In this document: piece after piece, positions 1-13,460 of the stretch
Layout of the letters: every line of letters starts with the position of its first letter
How positions within the stretch are numbered: the stretch's first letter is position 1
Assembly: GCF_900142195.1 (NCBI RefSeq)
Contig: NZ_FRAB01000006.1
Location: 62,001 to 126,000, forward strand
Direction: 5' to 3'
Length of the DNA: 64,000 nt
From: Paraburkholderia terricola
GTDB lineage: Bacteria; Pseudomonadota; Gammaproteobacteria; Burkholderiales; Burkholderiaceae
Made by a program: the position numbers and the translations under genes
Notes under the pieces: model-generated
Told to the model about the DNA's origin: nothing
The model's input: only the letters and a program-made list of their open reading frames with translations
The model's database searches: none

Positions 1-1
1 G

Positions 2-217
2 GCCGACGAGGACATCCTGCCGTTCCGTCTGATGTGCGACTACGCGAAATCGCTGGCCGAGCGTATCGGCGGGCGGGTGGTCGACGACGGCCGCCGTCCG
101 TTGCCTGAAACCGCGCTGCTCGCCATCGAAAAACAGTTGATGACGCTTTACGCCAAGCTCGAGCAGGCGGGCATTCCGGCCGGTTCGCCGGCCACGCGGC
201 GCTTGTTCAGCCAGTAA
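2..217 (+). CDS. zipA: Cell division protein ZipA-like, C-terminal fragment
   Basis: Only the last 71 codons are present; the gene begins before the window. The visible tail reads on from ADEDILPFRLM and contains the segment DYAKSLAERIGGRVVDD, followed by a helical end terminating in FSQ. ZipA-type proteins anchor FtsZ to the inner membrane, and their C-terminal domain binds the FtsZ tail. The assignment rests mainly on the position directly upstream of ligA, the usual arrangement in Burkholderia and relatives, and on the general look of the tail. The fragment carries no diagnostic motif, so the name is moderately sure. Confidence 0.6.
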   Translation, partial: ADEDILPFRLMCDYAKSLAERIGGRVVDDGRRPLPETALLAIEKQLMTLYAKLEQAGIPAGSPATRRLFSQ

Positions 218-350
218 GTCCAGCGCATTGCAGGTTGTGTCAGACGGCCGCACGATGTGCGGCCGTCCGCGTTTGAGGAACGCGCATCGCGACGCTTTGG
301 CGGGCCGCTTGCAGGGAAAGCCGGGCGCGAGAAACTGGCCGTTCGGCCGA

Positions 351-378
351 TGTAAAGGGGCACGCTTCCTGCGATAAT
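351..378 (+). promoter_or_regulatory. Possible sigma70 promoter for ligA
   Basis: A TGTAAA box at 351-356 is followed after 16 bases by GATAAT at 373-378, about 40 bases before the ligA ATG. Both boxes differ from consensus, so this is a candidate only. It would allow ligA-def to be transcribed independently of the upstream zipA-like gene. Confidence 0.35.
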
Positions 379-389
379 CCAATGTCTGA

Positions 390-3013
<2,624 letters not shown>

Positions 3014-3037
3014 GGCTGCGTTTCCGAATCGCGGCAT

Positions 3038-3067
3038 AAAAAACCCACGCGCTTGCGTGGGTTTTTT
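3038..3067. terminator. Bidirectional rho-independent terminator between def and the rluF-like gene
   Basis: AAAAAACCCACGC and GCGTGGGTTTTTT form a perfect 13-bp stem around a GCTT loop. The A-tract on one side and T-tract on the other let it work on both strands. It lies between the convergent ends of def (+) and the pseudouridine synthase gene (-). Confidence 0.9.
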
Positions 3068-3139
3068 GTTGGGCGTCAAGCCGTTCGCGGTGTCGTTTCC
3101 GGCTGCTCTTCCGTCTGCCCGACCGGCCAGCCGAACGCG

Positions 3140-5302
3140 TTAAAACGACTCGTCCGGCGACAGATAGCGCCATTGTCCCGGCGGCAGCGCGCCGAGCGTT
3201 ACCCGTCCCATCCGCACGCGCTTCAGTCCGACCACCTCGAGGCCGACCAGCTCGCACATGCGGCGGATCTGGCGCTTCTTGCCTTCGCGCAGCACGAAAC
3301 GCAACTGCTCGCCGTTTTGCCAACTGACTTGCGCGGGCTTCAGCGGCACGTCGTCGAGCGACAGGCCGTGGCGCAGCAACGCAAGGCTTTCGGGCGGGAA
3401 GTGGCTTTCGACATCGGTGGTGTGCTCGCCGTACGACACGCGCACCAGATACTCCTTGTCGATCTCCGAATGGCCGCCGATCAGTTGCTTGGCGATGCGG
3501 CCGTCCTGCGTCAGCACCAGCAGGCCGGTCGAATCGATGTCCAGCCGTCCGGCCGGCGCCAATTGCCGCAGATGCGCGACCGAGAAGCGAATCGCGGAGC
3601 GGTCGCCTTCCCAGCGGTTTTCCGGCGTGACCAGCGTGATGGCCGGCTGATAGCCGTCTTCCGCCTGGCCCGACACGAAGCCGACCGTTTTATGGACCAG
3701 CACGGTGACCTGGCTCGCTTGCGCGGCTTCGGCGGCGGGGTCGATCTCGATGCGCTGATCCGGACGAACCTTGGTGCCGAGCGTGTCGATCCGCTCGCCG
3801 TCGACCAGCACCCAGCCTTTCTCGATCCACTCGTCGGCTTCGCGGCGTGAGCACAGGCCGAGTTCCGACATCAGCTTGGACAGGCGCAAGGTGCCGGGCG
3901 CGTCTTCGTAATCGCGACGCGGCGTGCGCGGGGCTGCGTCCATCTCGGGATTGCGTTTGGTGCGCGTTGCGGGCGCCGTGCCGCGCGGCTTGTCCGCACG
4001 CGCGGGGCGGTGGTCGTCGCCGAAACGGCGCGAGGCGGCCGGCAGCGTTTTGTCGACACTGCGGGCAGGGCGCTCGGCGCGTTCGCCACGTTCGCCGGTT
4101 CGCGCCGGGCGGTCGCCGAATTCACGTTTGGCCGGCGCACGTTCGCCGCGATCGTCGCGCGGTGCGCGCGCCGGACGGTCGGAGCGGTCGCCATAGCCGC
4201 TCTTGACGGGTTTTGCGAAGCCGCGCTCGCCACGCTCGGACGAGCCGCGCTCACCCTCGAAACGGCGCGGCGCGCTGTCGCTGCGCGGTGCCCGCTCGCC
4301 GCCGGAGCGGCGCTCTTGCGGGGCGCCACGGTCGCTACCGAAGCGCGGACGGTCAGCGCCTTCGTGTTCGCGTCGCGCCGGACGTTCGCCGCGCGGTCCG
4401 CCTTCCGATGGGCGGCCTGCGCCTGGACGCGGTCCGGTGAACGAACGGCGTTCGCCGTCATCGCGGCGCGGCGCGCGGTTGCCTTCGACGCTGCGGGGCG
4501 CGCGGTCGGTGCGGTTATCAGCGCCTTCGAAACGGCGGGGAGCGCGTTCGGCGCGATCGCCTGTGCTTTCGAAACGGCGCGGCGGGCGGTCGGTGCGGTC
4601 TCCGGCACCTTCAAACCGACGCGGAGCCCGTTCGCCTCGATCGCCAGCGCCTTCAAAGCGTCGGGGCGGGCGTTCGGTGCGATCGGCCGCACCTTCAAAA
4701 CGGCGGGGAGCCCGTTCGGCGCGGTCCCCTGTACCTTCAAAACGGCGTGGGGCACGTTCGGTGCGATCGGCCGCGCCTTCAAAACGGCGGGGAGCCCGTT
4801 CGGCGCGGTCCCCTGTACCTTCAAAACGGCGTGGGGCACGTTCGCCGCGATCGCCAGCACCTTCAAAACGACGGGGAGCCCGTTCGCCGCGGTCCCCTGC
4901 GCCTTCAAACCGACGCGGCGCGCGCTCGCCCTCGGCGCGTCGCGGAGCCCGCTCGCCACTACCTTCAAAACGTCGCGGCGCGCCGCCGGCGCCTTCACGC
5001 CGCGGCGGTCGATCCGACGTCGTCCGGCGCGGCCCACCCGCATCCCGCTCGCGCGAAAACGACCCTTCCGCGCGCGGCGCGCGCGCGCCGGCACCCGCAG
5101 GTTTCCCGCCCGCCGGCCGCTTGCCGCCGCCCGCCGTCTTGCCGGCACCTTCGCCCCGTGCCCCGCTAAAACCCGCCGTCGACGATGACGGCTTGGGTCC
5201 GACCGGACGCGTCGGCTTACGCGCCGACGTGCTTCCGGTACGGACAGGGGCGCGTTCGGACGAAGCCGGCCGCGGGTGCTTGGCTGTTAATTTGACTCGC
5301 AT
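3140..5302 (-). CDS. RluF/RluB-family 23S rRNA pseudouridine synthase with long repetitive N-terminal extension
   Basis: Predicted to isomerise a uridine in 23S rRNA to pseudouridine. The catalytic part is only the last 250 residues of 720. It has an S4 RNA-binding domain ([20 protein letters not shown], about 473-492), the catalytic motif [11 protein letters not shown] with Asp588, and the C-terminal KRQIRRMCE segment. The KEYLV, QIRRMCE and LPPGQWRYL patterns fit RluF better than RluB. Residues 1-469 are Arg/Gly/Pro/Glu-rich, probably disordered, and include ten consecutive 14-residue repeats of the [14 protein letters not shown] type. The gene follows glnD by six bases and is probably co-transcribed with map and glnD. 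An ATG nearer the catalytic domain cannot be excluded, but the repeats keep an open frame from 5302. Confidence 0.88.
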   Translation of the reverse strand: MRVKLTAKHPRPASSERAPVRTGSTSARKPTRPVGPKPSSSTAGFSGARGEGAGKTAGGGKRPAGGKPAGAGARAPRAEGSFSRERDAGGPRRTTSDRPPRREGAGGAPRRFEGSGERAPRRAEGERAPRRFEGAGDRGERAPRRFEGAGDRGERAPRRFEGTGDRAERAPRRFEGAADRTERAPRRFEGTGDRAERAPRRFEGAADRTERPPRRFEGAGDRGERAPRRFEGAGDRTDRPPRRFESTGDRAERAPRRFEGADNRTDRAPRSVEGNRAPRRDDGERRSFTGPRPGAGRPSEGGPRGERPARREHEGADRPRFGSDRGAPQERRSGGERAPRSDSAPRRFEGERGSSERGERGFAKPVKSGYGDRSDRPARAPRDDRGERAPAKREFGDRPARTGERGERAERPARSVDKTLPAASRRFGDDHRPARADKPRGTAPATRTKRNPEMDAAPRTPRRDYEDAPGTLRLSKLMSELGLCSRREADEWIEKGWVLVDGERIDTLGTKVRPDQRIEIDPAAEAAQASQVTVLVHKTVGFVSGQAEDGYQPAITLVTPENRWEGDRSAIRFSVAHLRQLAPAGRLDIDSTGLLVLTQDGRIAKQLIGGHSEIDKEYLVRVSYGEHTTDVESHFPPESLALLRHGLSLDDVPLKPAQVSWQNGEQLRFVLREGKKRQIRRMCELVGLEVVGLKRVRMGRVTLGALPPGQWRYLSPDESF
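4496..4915 (-). repeat. Ten tandem 42-bp units encoding [14 protein letters not shown]-type repeats
   Basis: Inside the pseudouridine synthase gene, residues 130-269 are ten imperfect copies of a 14-residue unit. The third base of codons and a few residues vary ([32 protein letters not shown]). One stretch contains two nearly identical two-unit blocks, suggesting recent duplication. Looser RRAEGERAP and RSVEGNRAP units flank the array. Confidence 0.9.
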
Positions 5303-5308
5303 GAAATC

Positions 5309-7888
5309 TCACACTGCGATCGCGCGCAGCAGTTCGGTCTCGACCTGAATTTGCAGGCGGTTGTCCGACAGACCGTTTCCATCCAGCAGGAACACGTCCT
5401 CGACGCGTTCGCCGAGCGTATTGATCCGCGCCGACGCGACGCCGACCCGGTGCTCGGCCAGCACGCGCGCGATCGAATAAAGAAGGCCTGGCCGGTCGTT
5501 CGCCGACACGGACAGGATGTAGTATTGGCCGCGCTCGTCGGCCCGAAGATCGACGCGCGGCGTAACAGGGAAGGTCCGCGACAGCCGCGACAAACGGCCT
5601 TTCGACGGCCCGGGGAGCAGGGTGCCGTCGCCGGTGAGGCGCGCGGTCAGTTCCTGTTCGACCAGATTGGCAATATCGCGATAATGCACGTCTTCTTCGG
5701 TGTGCGCGACGAGGAAATTATCGAGCGCATACCCGTGGCGGGTCGTGCTGACGCGTGCATCGAGCACCGACAGGCCGTTGCGGTCGAAATACGCGCAAAT
5801 GCCGGCAAACAGATCGGGCTGGTCTTTCACGTACACCAGCACCTGGAGCGCCTCGCCGATCGGCGACGGACGCGCCCGCACGATCGGTGTAGGCGTTTCG
5901 ACATGGCGGTACAGCACGCGCGTCTGCCATGCGATGTCCGCGGCGTCATGGCGCAGGAAATAGCCGACGTCCAACTGATCCCACAACGCCTTTTGCGCGC
6001 CTTCCGGCACGGTTTCGAGACGCAGCAGCGCGAGCGCCTCTTCCTGGCGCGATTTCAGTTCGGAATGCGCGTCCGGCCGCGCGCCGCCGAGCACCGCGAG
6101 CGTGGCGCGGTACAGGTCCTCGAGCAGCTTGCCTTTCCAGGTGTTCCAGACTTTCGGGCTGGTGCCGCGAATGTCGGCCACCGTCAGCAGATAGAGCGTG
6201 GTAAGCCGGCGCTCGGTGCCGACCAGTTCGGCAAAGCGCTTGATGACTTCCGGGTCGCTCGTGTCCTGCTTTTGCGCGACCTGGCTCATGGTCAGGTGCT
6301 GCTGAACCAGCCATACGACCAGTTCGCCGTCCTCTCCCTCGATGCCGTGATTGCGGCAGAAGCGTCGCGCGTCGGCCATGCCTAGCTGCGAGTGGTCGCC
6401 GCCGCGGCCCTTGGCGATGTCGTGAAACAGCGCCGCCACGTACAGCACCCAAGGGCGGTCGAGGTTGGCGATCAACTGACTGCAGAACGGATATTCGTGC
6501 GCGTGCTCGGCCACCGCGAAACGGCGCAGATTACGCAGCACCATCAGAATGTGCTGATCGACGGTGTAGACGTGATACAGGTCATGCTGCATCTGTCCGA
6601 CGATGCGCCGGAAGTTCAGCAGATAGCGCCCGAGCACGCTGGTCTGGTTCATCAGGCGCAGCGCGTGCGTGATGCCGGCCGGCTGCTTCAGGATCTCCAT
6701 GAAGAGTCGCCGGTTTTCCGGATCGCGCCGCCAGTGCTGATCCATCGCGTCGCGGGCGTTGTAGAGCGCGCGCAAGGTACGCGCTGACAGGCCCTTCACG
6801 CCAGGTGTCTGTTCGTACAGCAGGAAGGCTTCGAGGATCGCATTCGGCTCGCGCTCGAACACGTCGTCGCTGGCGATCTCCAGCATGCCCTGCTTCTCGA
6901 CGAAACGATCCGACAACACCCGGGTAATGCCGCTGGTGCTGGGGAAAAGCTGCGCCTCGATGTTCTGGATCAGGATCGTGGCGAGTTGCGTGACGGCCTT
7001 GGCGGACCAGTAATAGCGGCGCATCAGCTGTTCGCTGGCGCGCTTGGTGGCGGTCGGCTTGTAGCCGAAACTTTCGGCCACCGCCGTTTGCAGGTCGAAC
7101 ACCAGAATGTCCTGACGACGCCCGGCGGTCACATGCAGGCGGGCGCGCAGCGATTTGAGGAAGCCCTCGTTGCGGCGCAATTCGCGCGCTTCGCGCTCGG
7201 TGATCAGGCCGCGCGCTTCCAGTTCGCGCCAGCTGCTGCCGAACCCGGCCGCCTGGGTGATCCACAGAATCAGTTGCAGATCGCGCAGACCGCCCGGACT
7301 TTCCTTGATGTTTGGCTCGAGCGCGTAAGGCGTGTCCTGAAACTTGGCGTGGCGCTGACGCATTTCCAGCACTTTCGCCTGGAAGAACGCGCGCGGGTCG
7401 AGCGCCTCGCGATAGCGCTTGCCGAAGTCGTTGAACAGTGCCGTGCTGCCCGTGATGCGTCGCGCTTCCAGCAGCGACGTGCGCACGGTGACGTCGTTGG
7501 CGGCTTCCTCGAGACATTGCGAGACGCTGCGCACGCTGCTGCCGAGTTCCAGCCCCAAATCCCACGCGAGGCTGATAAAGCGTTCGATGCGCGCTTCCAG
7601 GTGCGCGATCGGCGTGTCGGGCAGCAACACGAGGATGTCGATGTCCGAGTGCGGCGCGAGTTCGCCCCGCCCATAGCCGCCGACGGCCAGCAACGCCAGT
7701 TCCGGCGGCAGTTCGCAGGTGTTCCAGGCGGCGCGCAGCGACTCGTCGGTGGTGCGCGCGAGCGCGGCCATCAACGCGTCGACGTTGGTGGCCGTCTTGA
7801 AGCGTTCCAGCAACTGGGCTTTGGCCACTTTGTAGTCCGCCTTGAGCGACGTGGCATGGGATGGGGCGACGGCTGGAACACTACTCAT
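5309..7888 (-). CDS. glnD: Bifunctional uridylyltransferase/uridylyl-removing enzyme GlnD
   Basis: Senses glutamine and adds or removes UMP on PII proteins (GlnB/GlnK), setting nitrogen control. The 859-residue product has the nucleotidyltransferase motif GGYGRGEL...SDIDIL (residues 70-86). An HD phosphohydrolase motif ([12 protein letters not shown]) lies near residue 488, and two ACT domains sit at the C-terminus ([13 protein letters not shown] and [13 protein letters not shown]), which bind glutamine. This is the normal full-length architecture. It lies 27 bases after map, and the downstream pseudouridine synthase starts six bases past its stop, so the three minus-strand genes look like one operon. 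Confidence 0.97.
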   Translation of the reverse strand: MSSVPAVAPSHATSLKADYKVAKAQLLERFKTATNVDALMAALARTTDESLRAAWNTCELPPELALLAVGGYGRGELAPHSDIDILVLLPDTPIAHLEARIERFISLAWDLGLELGSSVRSVSQCLEEAANDVTVRTSLLEARRITGSTALFNDFGKRYREALDPRAFFQAKVLEMRQRHAKFQDTPYALEPNIKESPGGLRDLQLILWITQAAGFGSSWRELEARGLITEREARELRRNEGFLKSLRARLHVTAGRRQDILVFDLQTAVAESFGYKPTATKRASEQLMRRYYWSAKAVTQLATILIQNIEAQLFPSTSGITRVLSDRFVEKQGMLEIASDDVFEREPNAILEAFLLYEQTPGVKGLSARTLRALYNARDAMDQHWRRDPENRRLFMEILKQPAGITHALRLMNQTSVLGRYLLNFRRIVGQMQHDLYHVYTVDQHILMVLRNLRRFAVAEHAHEYPFCSQLIANLDRPWVLYVAALFHDIAKGRGGDHSQLGMADARRFCRNHGIEGEDGELVVWLVQQHLTMSQVAQKQDTSDPEVIKRFAELVGTERRLTTLYLLTVADIRGTSPKVWNTWKGKLLEDLYRATLAVLGGARPDAHSELKSRQEEALALLRLETVPEGAQKALWDQLDVGYFLRHDAADIAWQTRVLYRHVETPTPIVRARPSPIGEALQVLVYVKDQPDLFAGICAYFDRNGLSVLDARVSTTRHGYALDNFLVAHTEEDVHYRDIANLVEQELTARLTGDGTLLPGPSKGRLSRLSRTFPVTPRVDLRADERGQYYILSVSANDRPGLLYSIARVLAEHRVGVASARINTLGERVEDVFLLDGNGLSDNRLQIQVETELLRAIAV

Positions 7889-7915
7889 TGGCAGGAGGGC
7901 GAGGTCGGAAGTCGT

Positions 7916-8725
7916 TCAGGCGGTGGCCGCGACGACCGGCGGACGCGCGGGCGTGCCGGCGGACACGGTGAGCACGTCATGGCCGGTTTCCGTGACGAGG
8001 ATCGTGTGTTCCCATTGCGCCGACAGGCTGCGGTCCTTGGTCTTGACGGTCCACTGGTCCGGCATGGTGCGGATGTCGCGGCGGCCGGCGTTGATCATCG
8101 GCTCGATCGTGAAGATCATGCCCGCCTGCAGTTCCAGCCCGGTGCCGGGGCGGCCGTAATGCAGGATCTGCGGGTCTTCGTGGAACACGGTGCCGATGCC
8201 GTGGCCGCAATATTCGCGCACCACGCTGTAGCCGTGGCCCTCGGCATGCTTCTGGATCGCATAGCCGATGTCGCCCAGATGCGCGCCCGGGCGCACCTGA
8301 TCGATACCGAGCCACATGCATTCGAAGGTGGTCTGCACGAGCCGCTTGGCCAGGATCGAGCCCTCGCCGACGATGAACATGCGGCTGGTGTCGCCGAAAT
8401 AGCCTTCCTTGATGACCGTGACGTCGATATTCAGCGCGTCGTCGTTCTTCAGCGTCTTGTCGCCCGGAATGCCGTGGCAGATCACGTCGTTGACGGAGAT
8501 GCAGGTGGCTTTCGGATAGGGCGGATAGCCGGGCGGCTGATAGTTCAAGGGCGCCGGAATCGTGCCCTGTTCCTTCAGCATGTATTCGTGGCACAGACGG
8601 TCGAGTTCACCGGTGGTGATGCCGGCCGTGACGAACGGCGTGATGTAGTCGAGCACTTCGCTGGCAAGCTTGCAAGCGACGCGCATTTGCGCGATATCGT
8701 GTTCGTTTTTGAGCGTAATAGCCAT
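7916..8725 (-). CDS. map: Methionine aminopeptidase type I
   Basis: Removes the initiator methionine after deformylation. The 269-residue protein has the pita-bread-fold metal ligands of the M24A family: Asp101, Asp112, His175, Glu208 and Glu239, plus the substrate-side His84 (VICHGIPG). It is a cytoplasmic, two-metal enzyme. The gene is divergent from rpsB and heads the map-glnD-pseudouridine synthase set. A map gene beside rpsB is a common arrangement in proteobacteria. Confidence 0.97.
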   Translation of the reverse strand: MAITLKNEHDIAQMRVACKLASEVLDYITPFVTAGITTGELDRLCHEYMLKEQGTIPAPLNYQPPGYPPYPKATCISVNDVICHGIPGDKTLKNDDALNIDVTVIKEGYFGDTSRMFIVGEGSILAKRLVQTTFECMWLGIDQVRPGAHLGDIGYAIQKHAEGHGYSVVREYCGHGIGTVFHEDPQILHYGRPGTGLELQAGMIFTIEPMINAGRRDIRTMPDQWTVKTKDRSLSAQWEHTILVTETGHDVLTVSAGTPARPPVVAATA

Positions 8726-8896
8726 GAGCCGGGCCTGAAATGCGATTTATTGCGAGATTATCGCACCATATTCCGGCTGCCGCAGGGTTTTGCGATAGGC
8801 GCGGCGGCTTGGCGGGCGCGTTTTCAGCGGCTTGCGGCAAGCATGGACGAGCGTTCGGATGCAACCCGGCTGCGGCAAAGGGAGCCGCCGGGCAGG

Positions 8897-8926
8897 TTGA
8901 GTCGGCCGATAGTCACGTGCTATAAT
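8897..8926 (+). promoter_or_regulatory. Strong sigma70-type promoter of rpsB-tsf
   Basis: TTGAGT at 8897-8902 and a perfect TATAAT at 8921-8926 are separated by 18 bases. Transcription would start near 8933, leaving a leader of about 240 bases before rpsB. Confidence 0.75.
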
Positions 8927-9171
8927 CTTTGGCTAAGTCGATCCCTGTCTTGCTTTGTGTTTCTCGGTATGAGTGAGGGCGCAGGCGCAGGAGGGAAGAC
9001 TTCTCGTAGTGCTGGTTGCCTGTGCTACGGGGTGAAGCAGCAGTAAAAAGAGGCAGCAGATTAGCAGCAACTCGCAAGCCGGCGCACCCAGGGTGTCCGT
9101 CGCGTTCAGCCACAAAGGCGGCGCGGCCGATACGGCAGCCGGCTTAAGACCCAACCCTCGCGGAGATTTTC
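8927..9171 (+). promoter_or_regulatory. Long 5' leader of rpsB
   Basis: About 240 transcribed bases precede rpsB and hold no convincing gene. In enterobacteria the rpsB-tsf leader is bound by S2 for autogenous control. A similar role here is an inference from position, as I could not match a defined leader structure. The end carries the GGAG ribosome-binding site of rpsB. Confidence 0.3.
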
Positions 9172-9924
9172 ATGGCAGTTACCATGCGTCAAATGCTGGA
9201 AGCCGGTGTCCACTTCGGTCACCAAACGCGCTTCTGGAATCCGAAGATGGCCCCCTTCATTTTCGGCCATCGCAACAAGATTCACATCATCAACCTCGAA
9301 AAGACGCTGCCGATGTACAACGACGCGCTGAAGTACGCGCGTCAACTGGCGGCAAACCGCGGCACGATCCTGTTCGTCGGCACGAAGCGTCAATCGCGCG
9401 ACACGATCGCTGAAGAAGCGCAGCGCGCCGGCATGCCGTACGTCAACGCACGCTGGCTCGGCGGCATGCTGACCAACTTCAAGACGCTGAAGGTATCGAT
9501 CAAGCGCCTGAAAGACATGGAAGCGGCGCTGGAAGCCGGCGAAACCGAACGCATGAGCAAGAAGGAAGCGCTGCTGTTCGAGCGCGAAATGGCCAAGCTG
9601 CAAAAGTCGATCGGCGGCGTGAAGGACATGGGCGGTATTCCGGACGCGATCTTCGTGGTCGACGTCGGTTACCACAAGATTGCCGTCACCGAAGCCAACA
9701 AGCTCGGCGTGCCGGTCATCGCCGTGGTCGACACGAACCACTCGCCGGAAGGCATCGACTACGTGATCCCGGGTAACGACGACGCCAGCAAGGCTGTCGC
9801 TCTGTACACGGCTGGCGTGGCTGACGCGATTCTCGAAGGCCGTGCGAATGCGGTCAACGAAGTGGTGCAGGCTGCACGTGGCGGCGACGGCGACGAGTTC
9901 GTCGAGGTCAACTCGGAAGCGTAA
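9172..9924 (+). CDS. rpsB: 30S ribosomal protein S2
   Basis: Structural protein of the small ribosomal subunit, required for recruitment of S1. The 250-residue product begins [20 protein letters not shown] and has the usual S2 blocks such as [16 protein letters not shown] and [16 protein letters not shown]. The start is supported by GGAG ten bases upstream. It is transcribed from the TATAAT promoter at 8897-8926, and a hairpin terminator follows, so tsf is reached by readthrough or by its own promoter. Confidence 0.99.
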   Translation: MAVTMRQMLEAGVHFGHQTRFWNPKMAPFIFGHRNKIHIINLEKTLPMYNDALKYARQLAANRGTILFVGTKRQSRDTIAEEAQRAGMPYVNARWLGGMLTNFKTLKVSIKRLKDMEAALEAGETERMSKKEALLFEREMAKLQKSIGGVKDMGGIPDAIFVVDVGYHKIAVTEANKLGVPVIAVVDTNHSPEGIDYVIPGNDDASKAVALYTAGVADAILEGRANAVNEVVQAARGGDGDEFVEVNSEA

Positions 9925-9942
9925 AGCTGCCCCGTGTCCGGC

Positions 9943-9976
9943 AAAAAAGGGGGCTTTCTACAGGCCCCCTTTTTTT
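9943..9976 (+). terminator. Rho-independent terminator (attenuator) between rpsB and tsf
   Basis: AAAAAAGGGGGC pairs with GCCCCCTTTTTTT around a nine-base loop. It lies 18 bases after the rpsB stop and 160 bases before tsf. It probably reduces transcription into tsf rather than separating the genes completely. Confidence 0.85.
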
Positions 9977-10136
9977 AAGCCGCGACGTCGTGGGGCACTG
10001 TTCATGGCGGTCAGAACTGGCCGAAGCGGTGCCCAAAGCGTTGTCTGTGAAAAATACGCACAGCGCTGAAACGAATTCTTGCCCCCGGTATCGAAGTCCG
10101 GGCGGCGTGTCAAAGACGGAACTCAAGGAGCAAATG

Positions 10137-11018
10137 ATGGCGGCAATTACCGCAAGCATGGTTGCAGAACTGCGCGCAAAGACCGACGCGCCGATGATGG
10201 AATGCAAGAAGGCGCTGACGGAAGCCGACGGCGACATGGCGCGCGCCGAAGAATTGCTGCGCGTGAAGCTGGGCAACAAGGCCAGCAAGGCGGCATCGCG
10301 CGTGACGGCTGAAGGCGTGGTTGCGTCGTTCATCGGCGGCAATGCGGGTTCGCTGGTCGAGCTGAACTGCGAAACCGACTTCGTTTCGAAAAACGACGAC
10401 TTCCTCGCGTTCTCGAAGAAGGTCGCCGAGCTGGTCGCCACGCAAAACCCGGCCGACGTCGCCGCGCTGGCGGCACTGCCGCTGGACGGCCAGACGGTCG
10501 ACGCAGTGCGCCTCGCGCTGGTCGGCAAGATCGGTGAAAACCTGTCGATCCGCCGTTTCGTGCGTTTCGAAACCCCGAACAAACTGGCGGCGTACCTGCA
10601 CGGCACGCGTATCGGCGTGCTGGTCGAATACACCGGCGCGGACGAGCAGGTCGGCAAGGACGTCGCCATGCACATCGCCGCGATGAAGCCGGTTTCGCTG
10701 TCGTCGGACGACGTGCCTGCGGACCTGATCGCCAAGGAGCGCAGCATTGCCGAGCAGAAGGCCGCCGAATCGGGCAAGCCGGCTGAAATCGTCGCCAAGA
10801 TGGTCGACGGCAGCGTGCAGAAGTACCTGAAGGAAGTGTCGCTGCTGAACCAGACGTTCGTTAAGAACGACAAGCAGACGATCGAGCAGATGCTCAAGGC
10901 CGGCAATGCGAGCGTCCAGAAGTTCGCGCTGTTCGTGGTCGGCGAAGGCATCGAGAAGAAGCAGGACGACTTCGCGGCCGAAGTGGCTGCTCAAGTCGCT
11001 GCTGCAAAGCAACAATAA
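10137..11018 (+). CDS. tsf: Translation elongation factor Ts
   Basis: Guanine-nucleotide exchange factor that recycles EF-Tu. The 293-residue protein begins [20 protein letters not shown] and has the N-terminal UBA-like domain, the [12 protein letters not shown] signature and the core [14 protein letters not shown] block. Two ATGs are adjacent (10134 and 10137). I chose 10137 because family members start MAAITASMV and AAGGAG lies six bases upstream. A longer open frame reaches back to 9990 but has no coding character. Confidence 0.98.
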   Translation: MAAITASMVAELRAKTDAPMMECKKALTEADGDMARAEELLRVKLGNKASKAASRVTAEGVVASFIGGNAGSLVELNCETDFVSKNDDFLAFSKKVAELVATQNPADVAALAALPLDGQTVDAVRLALVGKIGENLSIRRFVRFETPNKLAAYLHGTRIGVLVEYTGADEQVGKDVAMHIAAMKPVSLSSDDVPADLIAKERSIAEQKAAESGKPAEIVAKMVDGSVQKYLKEVSLLNQTFVKNDKQTIEQMLKAGNASVQKFALFVVGEGIEKKQDDFAAEVAAQVAAAKQQ

Positions 11019-11054
11019 GTCTCATATCGAAGCTTCATCGTAGTATCGTTGGAC

Positions 11055-11081
11055 CCGCGGCGGAGCAAGACTTTGCCGCGG
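11055..11081. repeat. GC-rich inverted repeat in the tsf-pyrH gap
   Basis: CCGCGGC (11055-11061) and GCCGCGG (11075-11081) form a 7-bp stem. There is no T-tract, so it is not a standard terminator. It may be a mild pause or processing site in the 220-base gap between tsf and pyrH. Confidence 0.35.
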
Positions 11082-11238
11082 TCGGCGGCGCCGCAAGGCT
11101 GCGCGCGGGTTGGTCCCGGCCGCGCGGCCGCCGGCGAACCCCAGGGTTCGTGAATTTGGCGGCGCTTGCCCGAATCAGCGTTTCACCCCTACATTAGTCC
11201 CTTGTTGTTGCCCTGTTCTGCGCGATCTGGATACCCCT

Positions 11239-11952
11239 ATGCCCATTGCCTATAAACGCGTCCTGCTCAAACTCTCCGGTGAAGCTCTGATGGGCGACGA
11301 TGCCTTCGGCATCAATCGCGCGACCATCGAACGAATGGTGGCGGACGTGGCCGAAGTGGTCCGTCTCGGAACGCAGCTGGCCGTGGTGATCGGCGGCGGT
11401 AATATTTTTCGCGGCGTAGCAGGCGGCGCGGCCGGCATGGATCGCGCCACGGCTGACTACATGGGCATGCTGGCCACCATGATGAACGCGCTGGCGTTGC
11501 AGGACGCAATGCGCCACGCCGGTATCGAAGCACGCGTGCAATCCGCGCTGCGCATGGACCAGGTGGTCGAGCCGTACATCCGGCCCCGCGCGATTCGCCA
11601 ACTGGAAGAAGGCAAGGTCGTGATTTTCGCGGCCGGCACCGGCAACCCGTTCTTCACGACGGATACGGCCGCCGCGCTGCGCGGCTCCGAAATCGGCGCG
11701 GAAGTCGTGCTGAAGGCCACCAAGGTGGACGGCGTCTATTCCGCCGACCCGAAAAAAGACCCGAGCGCCACCCGTTACACCACGATCAGCTTCGACGAGG
11801 CGATCGGCCGCAACCTGCAGGTGATGGACGCCACGGCATTCGCGCTGTGCCGCGACCAGAAGCTGCCGATCCGCGTGTTTTCGATCGTCAAGCCGGGCGC
11901 GCTCAAACGCATCGTACAAGGCGAGGACGAGGGCACCCTCGTCCACGTGTAA
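11239..11952 (+). CDS. pyrH: Uridylate kinase (UMP kinase)
   Basis: Phosphorylates UMP to UDP in pyrimidine nucleotide synthesis; a hexameric enzyme of the amino-acid-kinase fold regulated by GTP and UTP. The 237-residue product starts [17 protein letters not shown], with the phosphate-binding KLSGE and GGGNIFRG loops and a C-terminal [15 protein letters not shown] block. An open frame extends upstream to 11110, but the family N-terminus fixes ATG 11239. It sits between tsf and frr, as in most bacteria. Confidence 0.98.
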   Translation: MPIAYKRVLLKLSGEALMGDDAFGINRATIERMVADVAEVVRLGTQLAVVIGGGNIFRGVAGGAAGMDRATADYMGMLATMMNALALQDAMRHAGIEARVQSALRMDQVVEPYIRPRAIRQLEEGKVVIFAAGTGNPFFTTDTAAALRGSEIGAEVVLKATKVDGVYSADPKKDPSATRYTTISFDEAIGRNLQVMDATAFALCRDQKLPIRVFSIVKPGALKRIVQGEDEGTLVHV

Positions 11953-12052
11953 ACTCTCGTTCACATAACGTGGGCTTTAGCGCGAGCAGTGGCCGCCGCA
12001 TATCGCGCGCGCTGGCCGGCTCGCACCGTTTTGAAAGTTCGGAGGTTTAAAA

Positions 12053-12613
12053 ATGTCTGTGGCTGATATCCGCAAGGGCGCTGAGCAAAAGATGCAGCGT
12101 TCCATCGACGCGTTCAAGAACGACCTGTCGAAGATCCGCACGGGCCGTGCGCACACTGGCCTGCTCGATCATATCCAGTGCGATTACTACGGTTCGCCGG
12201 TGCCGATCTCGCAGGTCGCGAACCTGACGCTGATCGACGCACGCACGATCGGCGTGCAGCCGTGGGAAAAGAAGATGGTGCAGGTCGTCGAAAAGGCGAT
12301 CCGCGAGTCGGACCTCGGTCTGAACCCCGCCACGCAAGGCGACGTGATCCGCGTCCCGATGCCCGCGCTCACCGAGGAACGCCGCCGCGAACTGACCAAG
12401 GTGGTCAAGAGCGAAGCCGAAACGGCCAAGGTCGCCGTGCGCAACCTGCGCCGTGACGCCAACGAGCAACTCAAGAAGCTCGTGAAAGACAAGGAAATTT
12501 CAGAAGACGACGAGCGTCGAGCGGGTGACGATATTCAGAAGCTGACGGACAAATTCGTCGCTGAAATCGACAAGCTCGTCGTGACCAAGGAAGCCGAGAT
12601 CATGACGGTCTGA
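12053..12613 (+). CDS. frr: Ribosome recycling factor
   Basis: Splits post-termination ribosomes together with EF-G. The 186-residue protein has the standard N-terminal [21 protein letters not shown] and the SKIRTGRAH segment. The C-terminal part ([20 protein letters not shown]) is one long helix of the three-helix bundle. A GGAGG box lies seven bases before the ATG. Length and composition are normal for the family. Confidence 0.98.
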   Translation: MSVADIRKGAEQKMQRSIDAFKNDLSKIRTGRAHTGLLDHIQCDYYGSPVPISQVANLTLIDARTIGVQPWEKKMVQVVEKAIRESDLGLNPATQGDVIRVPMPALTEERRRELTKVVKSEAETAKVAVRNLRRDANEQLKKLVKDKEISEDDERRAGDDIQKLTDKFVAEIDKLVVTKEAEIMTV

Positions 12614-12677
12614 GGCCGTCTGGCTCAGTACCTTCACGGTTTCCACTTCTTTATTTGCAGTCACTGTCCCGACGGCC

Positions 12678-13460
12678 ATGACCTATACCAGCTCAACCGT
12701 GCGCGTGCCTGATGTCGCCGCGGTGCCGCGACATATCGCGATCATCATGGACGGCAATGGCCGTTGGGCCACCCAGCGGCGCCTGCCGCGCGTGGCCGGC
12801 CATACGCGCGGCGTCGACGCGGTGCGTGCGGCCGTCGAGGCATGCGCCCGGCAGGGCGTCGAATATCTGACGCTGTTCGCCTTCAGCTCCGAGAACTGGC
12901 GCCGTCCGAACGACGAAGTCTCGTTCCTGATGCGCCTGTTCGTCACCGCGCTGGAGCGCGAAATCGGCAAGCTGCACGCAAACGGCATCCGGTTGCGCGT
13001 GGTGGGCGACCTGTCCAAATTCGACACCCGCATCCGCGATCTGATCAAGCGCGCGGAATCGAAGACCGCGCGCAATACTCGTCTCACACTGACCATCGCC
13101 GCCAATTACGGCGGTCGATGGGACATCATGCAGGCTACCCGCAAGCTCGCCGAGCAATCGGCGCTGGCGGGCAAGGCGGTCGAGATCAACGAGGAATCGT
13201 TCGCCGAACACCTGTCCATGGCCTATGCGCCCGAGCCGGACCTGTTCATCCGCACGGGCGGCGAGCGCCGCGTCAGCAACTTCCTGCTGTGGCAACTCGC
13301 ATACACCGAGTTCTATTTCACCGACACCTTCTGGCCGGACTTCGACGCCGACGCGCTCGGCCACGCCATCGCATCGTACGCCGAGCGTGAGCGCCGCTTC
13401 GGCCGCACCAGTGCTCAACTCGAGCCGCAATCGCAAAACGTCGATTCGCTCCCATGCTAA
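12678..13460 (+). CDS. uppS: Undecaprenyl diphosphate synthase (cis-prenyltransferase)
   Basis: Condenses eight isopentenyl diphosphates onto farnesyl diphosphate to give the C55 lipid carrier for peptidoglycan and other surface polymers. The 260-residue protein carries the IMDGNGRWA motif with catalytic Asp25, the [11 protein letters not shown] block, and the [15 protein letters not shown] segment near the C-terminus. The end overlaps cdsA by seven bases, consistent with the uppS-cdsA-dxr operon order. A short Gln/Asn-rich tail follows the conserved part. Confidence 0.97.
   Translation: MTYTSSTVRVPDVAAVPRHIAIIMDGNGRWATQRRLPRVAGHTRGVDAVRAAVEACARQGVEYLTLFAFSSENWRRPNDEVSFLMRLFVTALEREIGKLHANGIRLRVVGDLSKFDTRIRDLIKRAESKTARNTRLTLTIAANYGGRWDIMQATRKLAEQSALAGKAVEINEESFAEHLSMAYAPEPDLFIRTGGERRVSNFLLWQLAYTEFYFTDTFWPDFDADALGHAIASYAERERRFGRTSAQLEPQSQNVDSLPC

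Noticed and set aside
4010-5188. Plus-strand open frames opposite the repeat-rich pseudouridine synthase
   Set aside because: They mirror the 42-bp repeats and GC bias; the minus-strand frame alone carries the S4 and catalytic motifs.
6986-9046. 686-codon plus-strand open frame crossing glnD, map and the rpsB leader
   Set aside because: It spans two certain minus-strand genes and has no protein features of its own.
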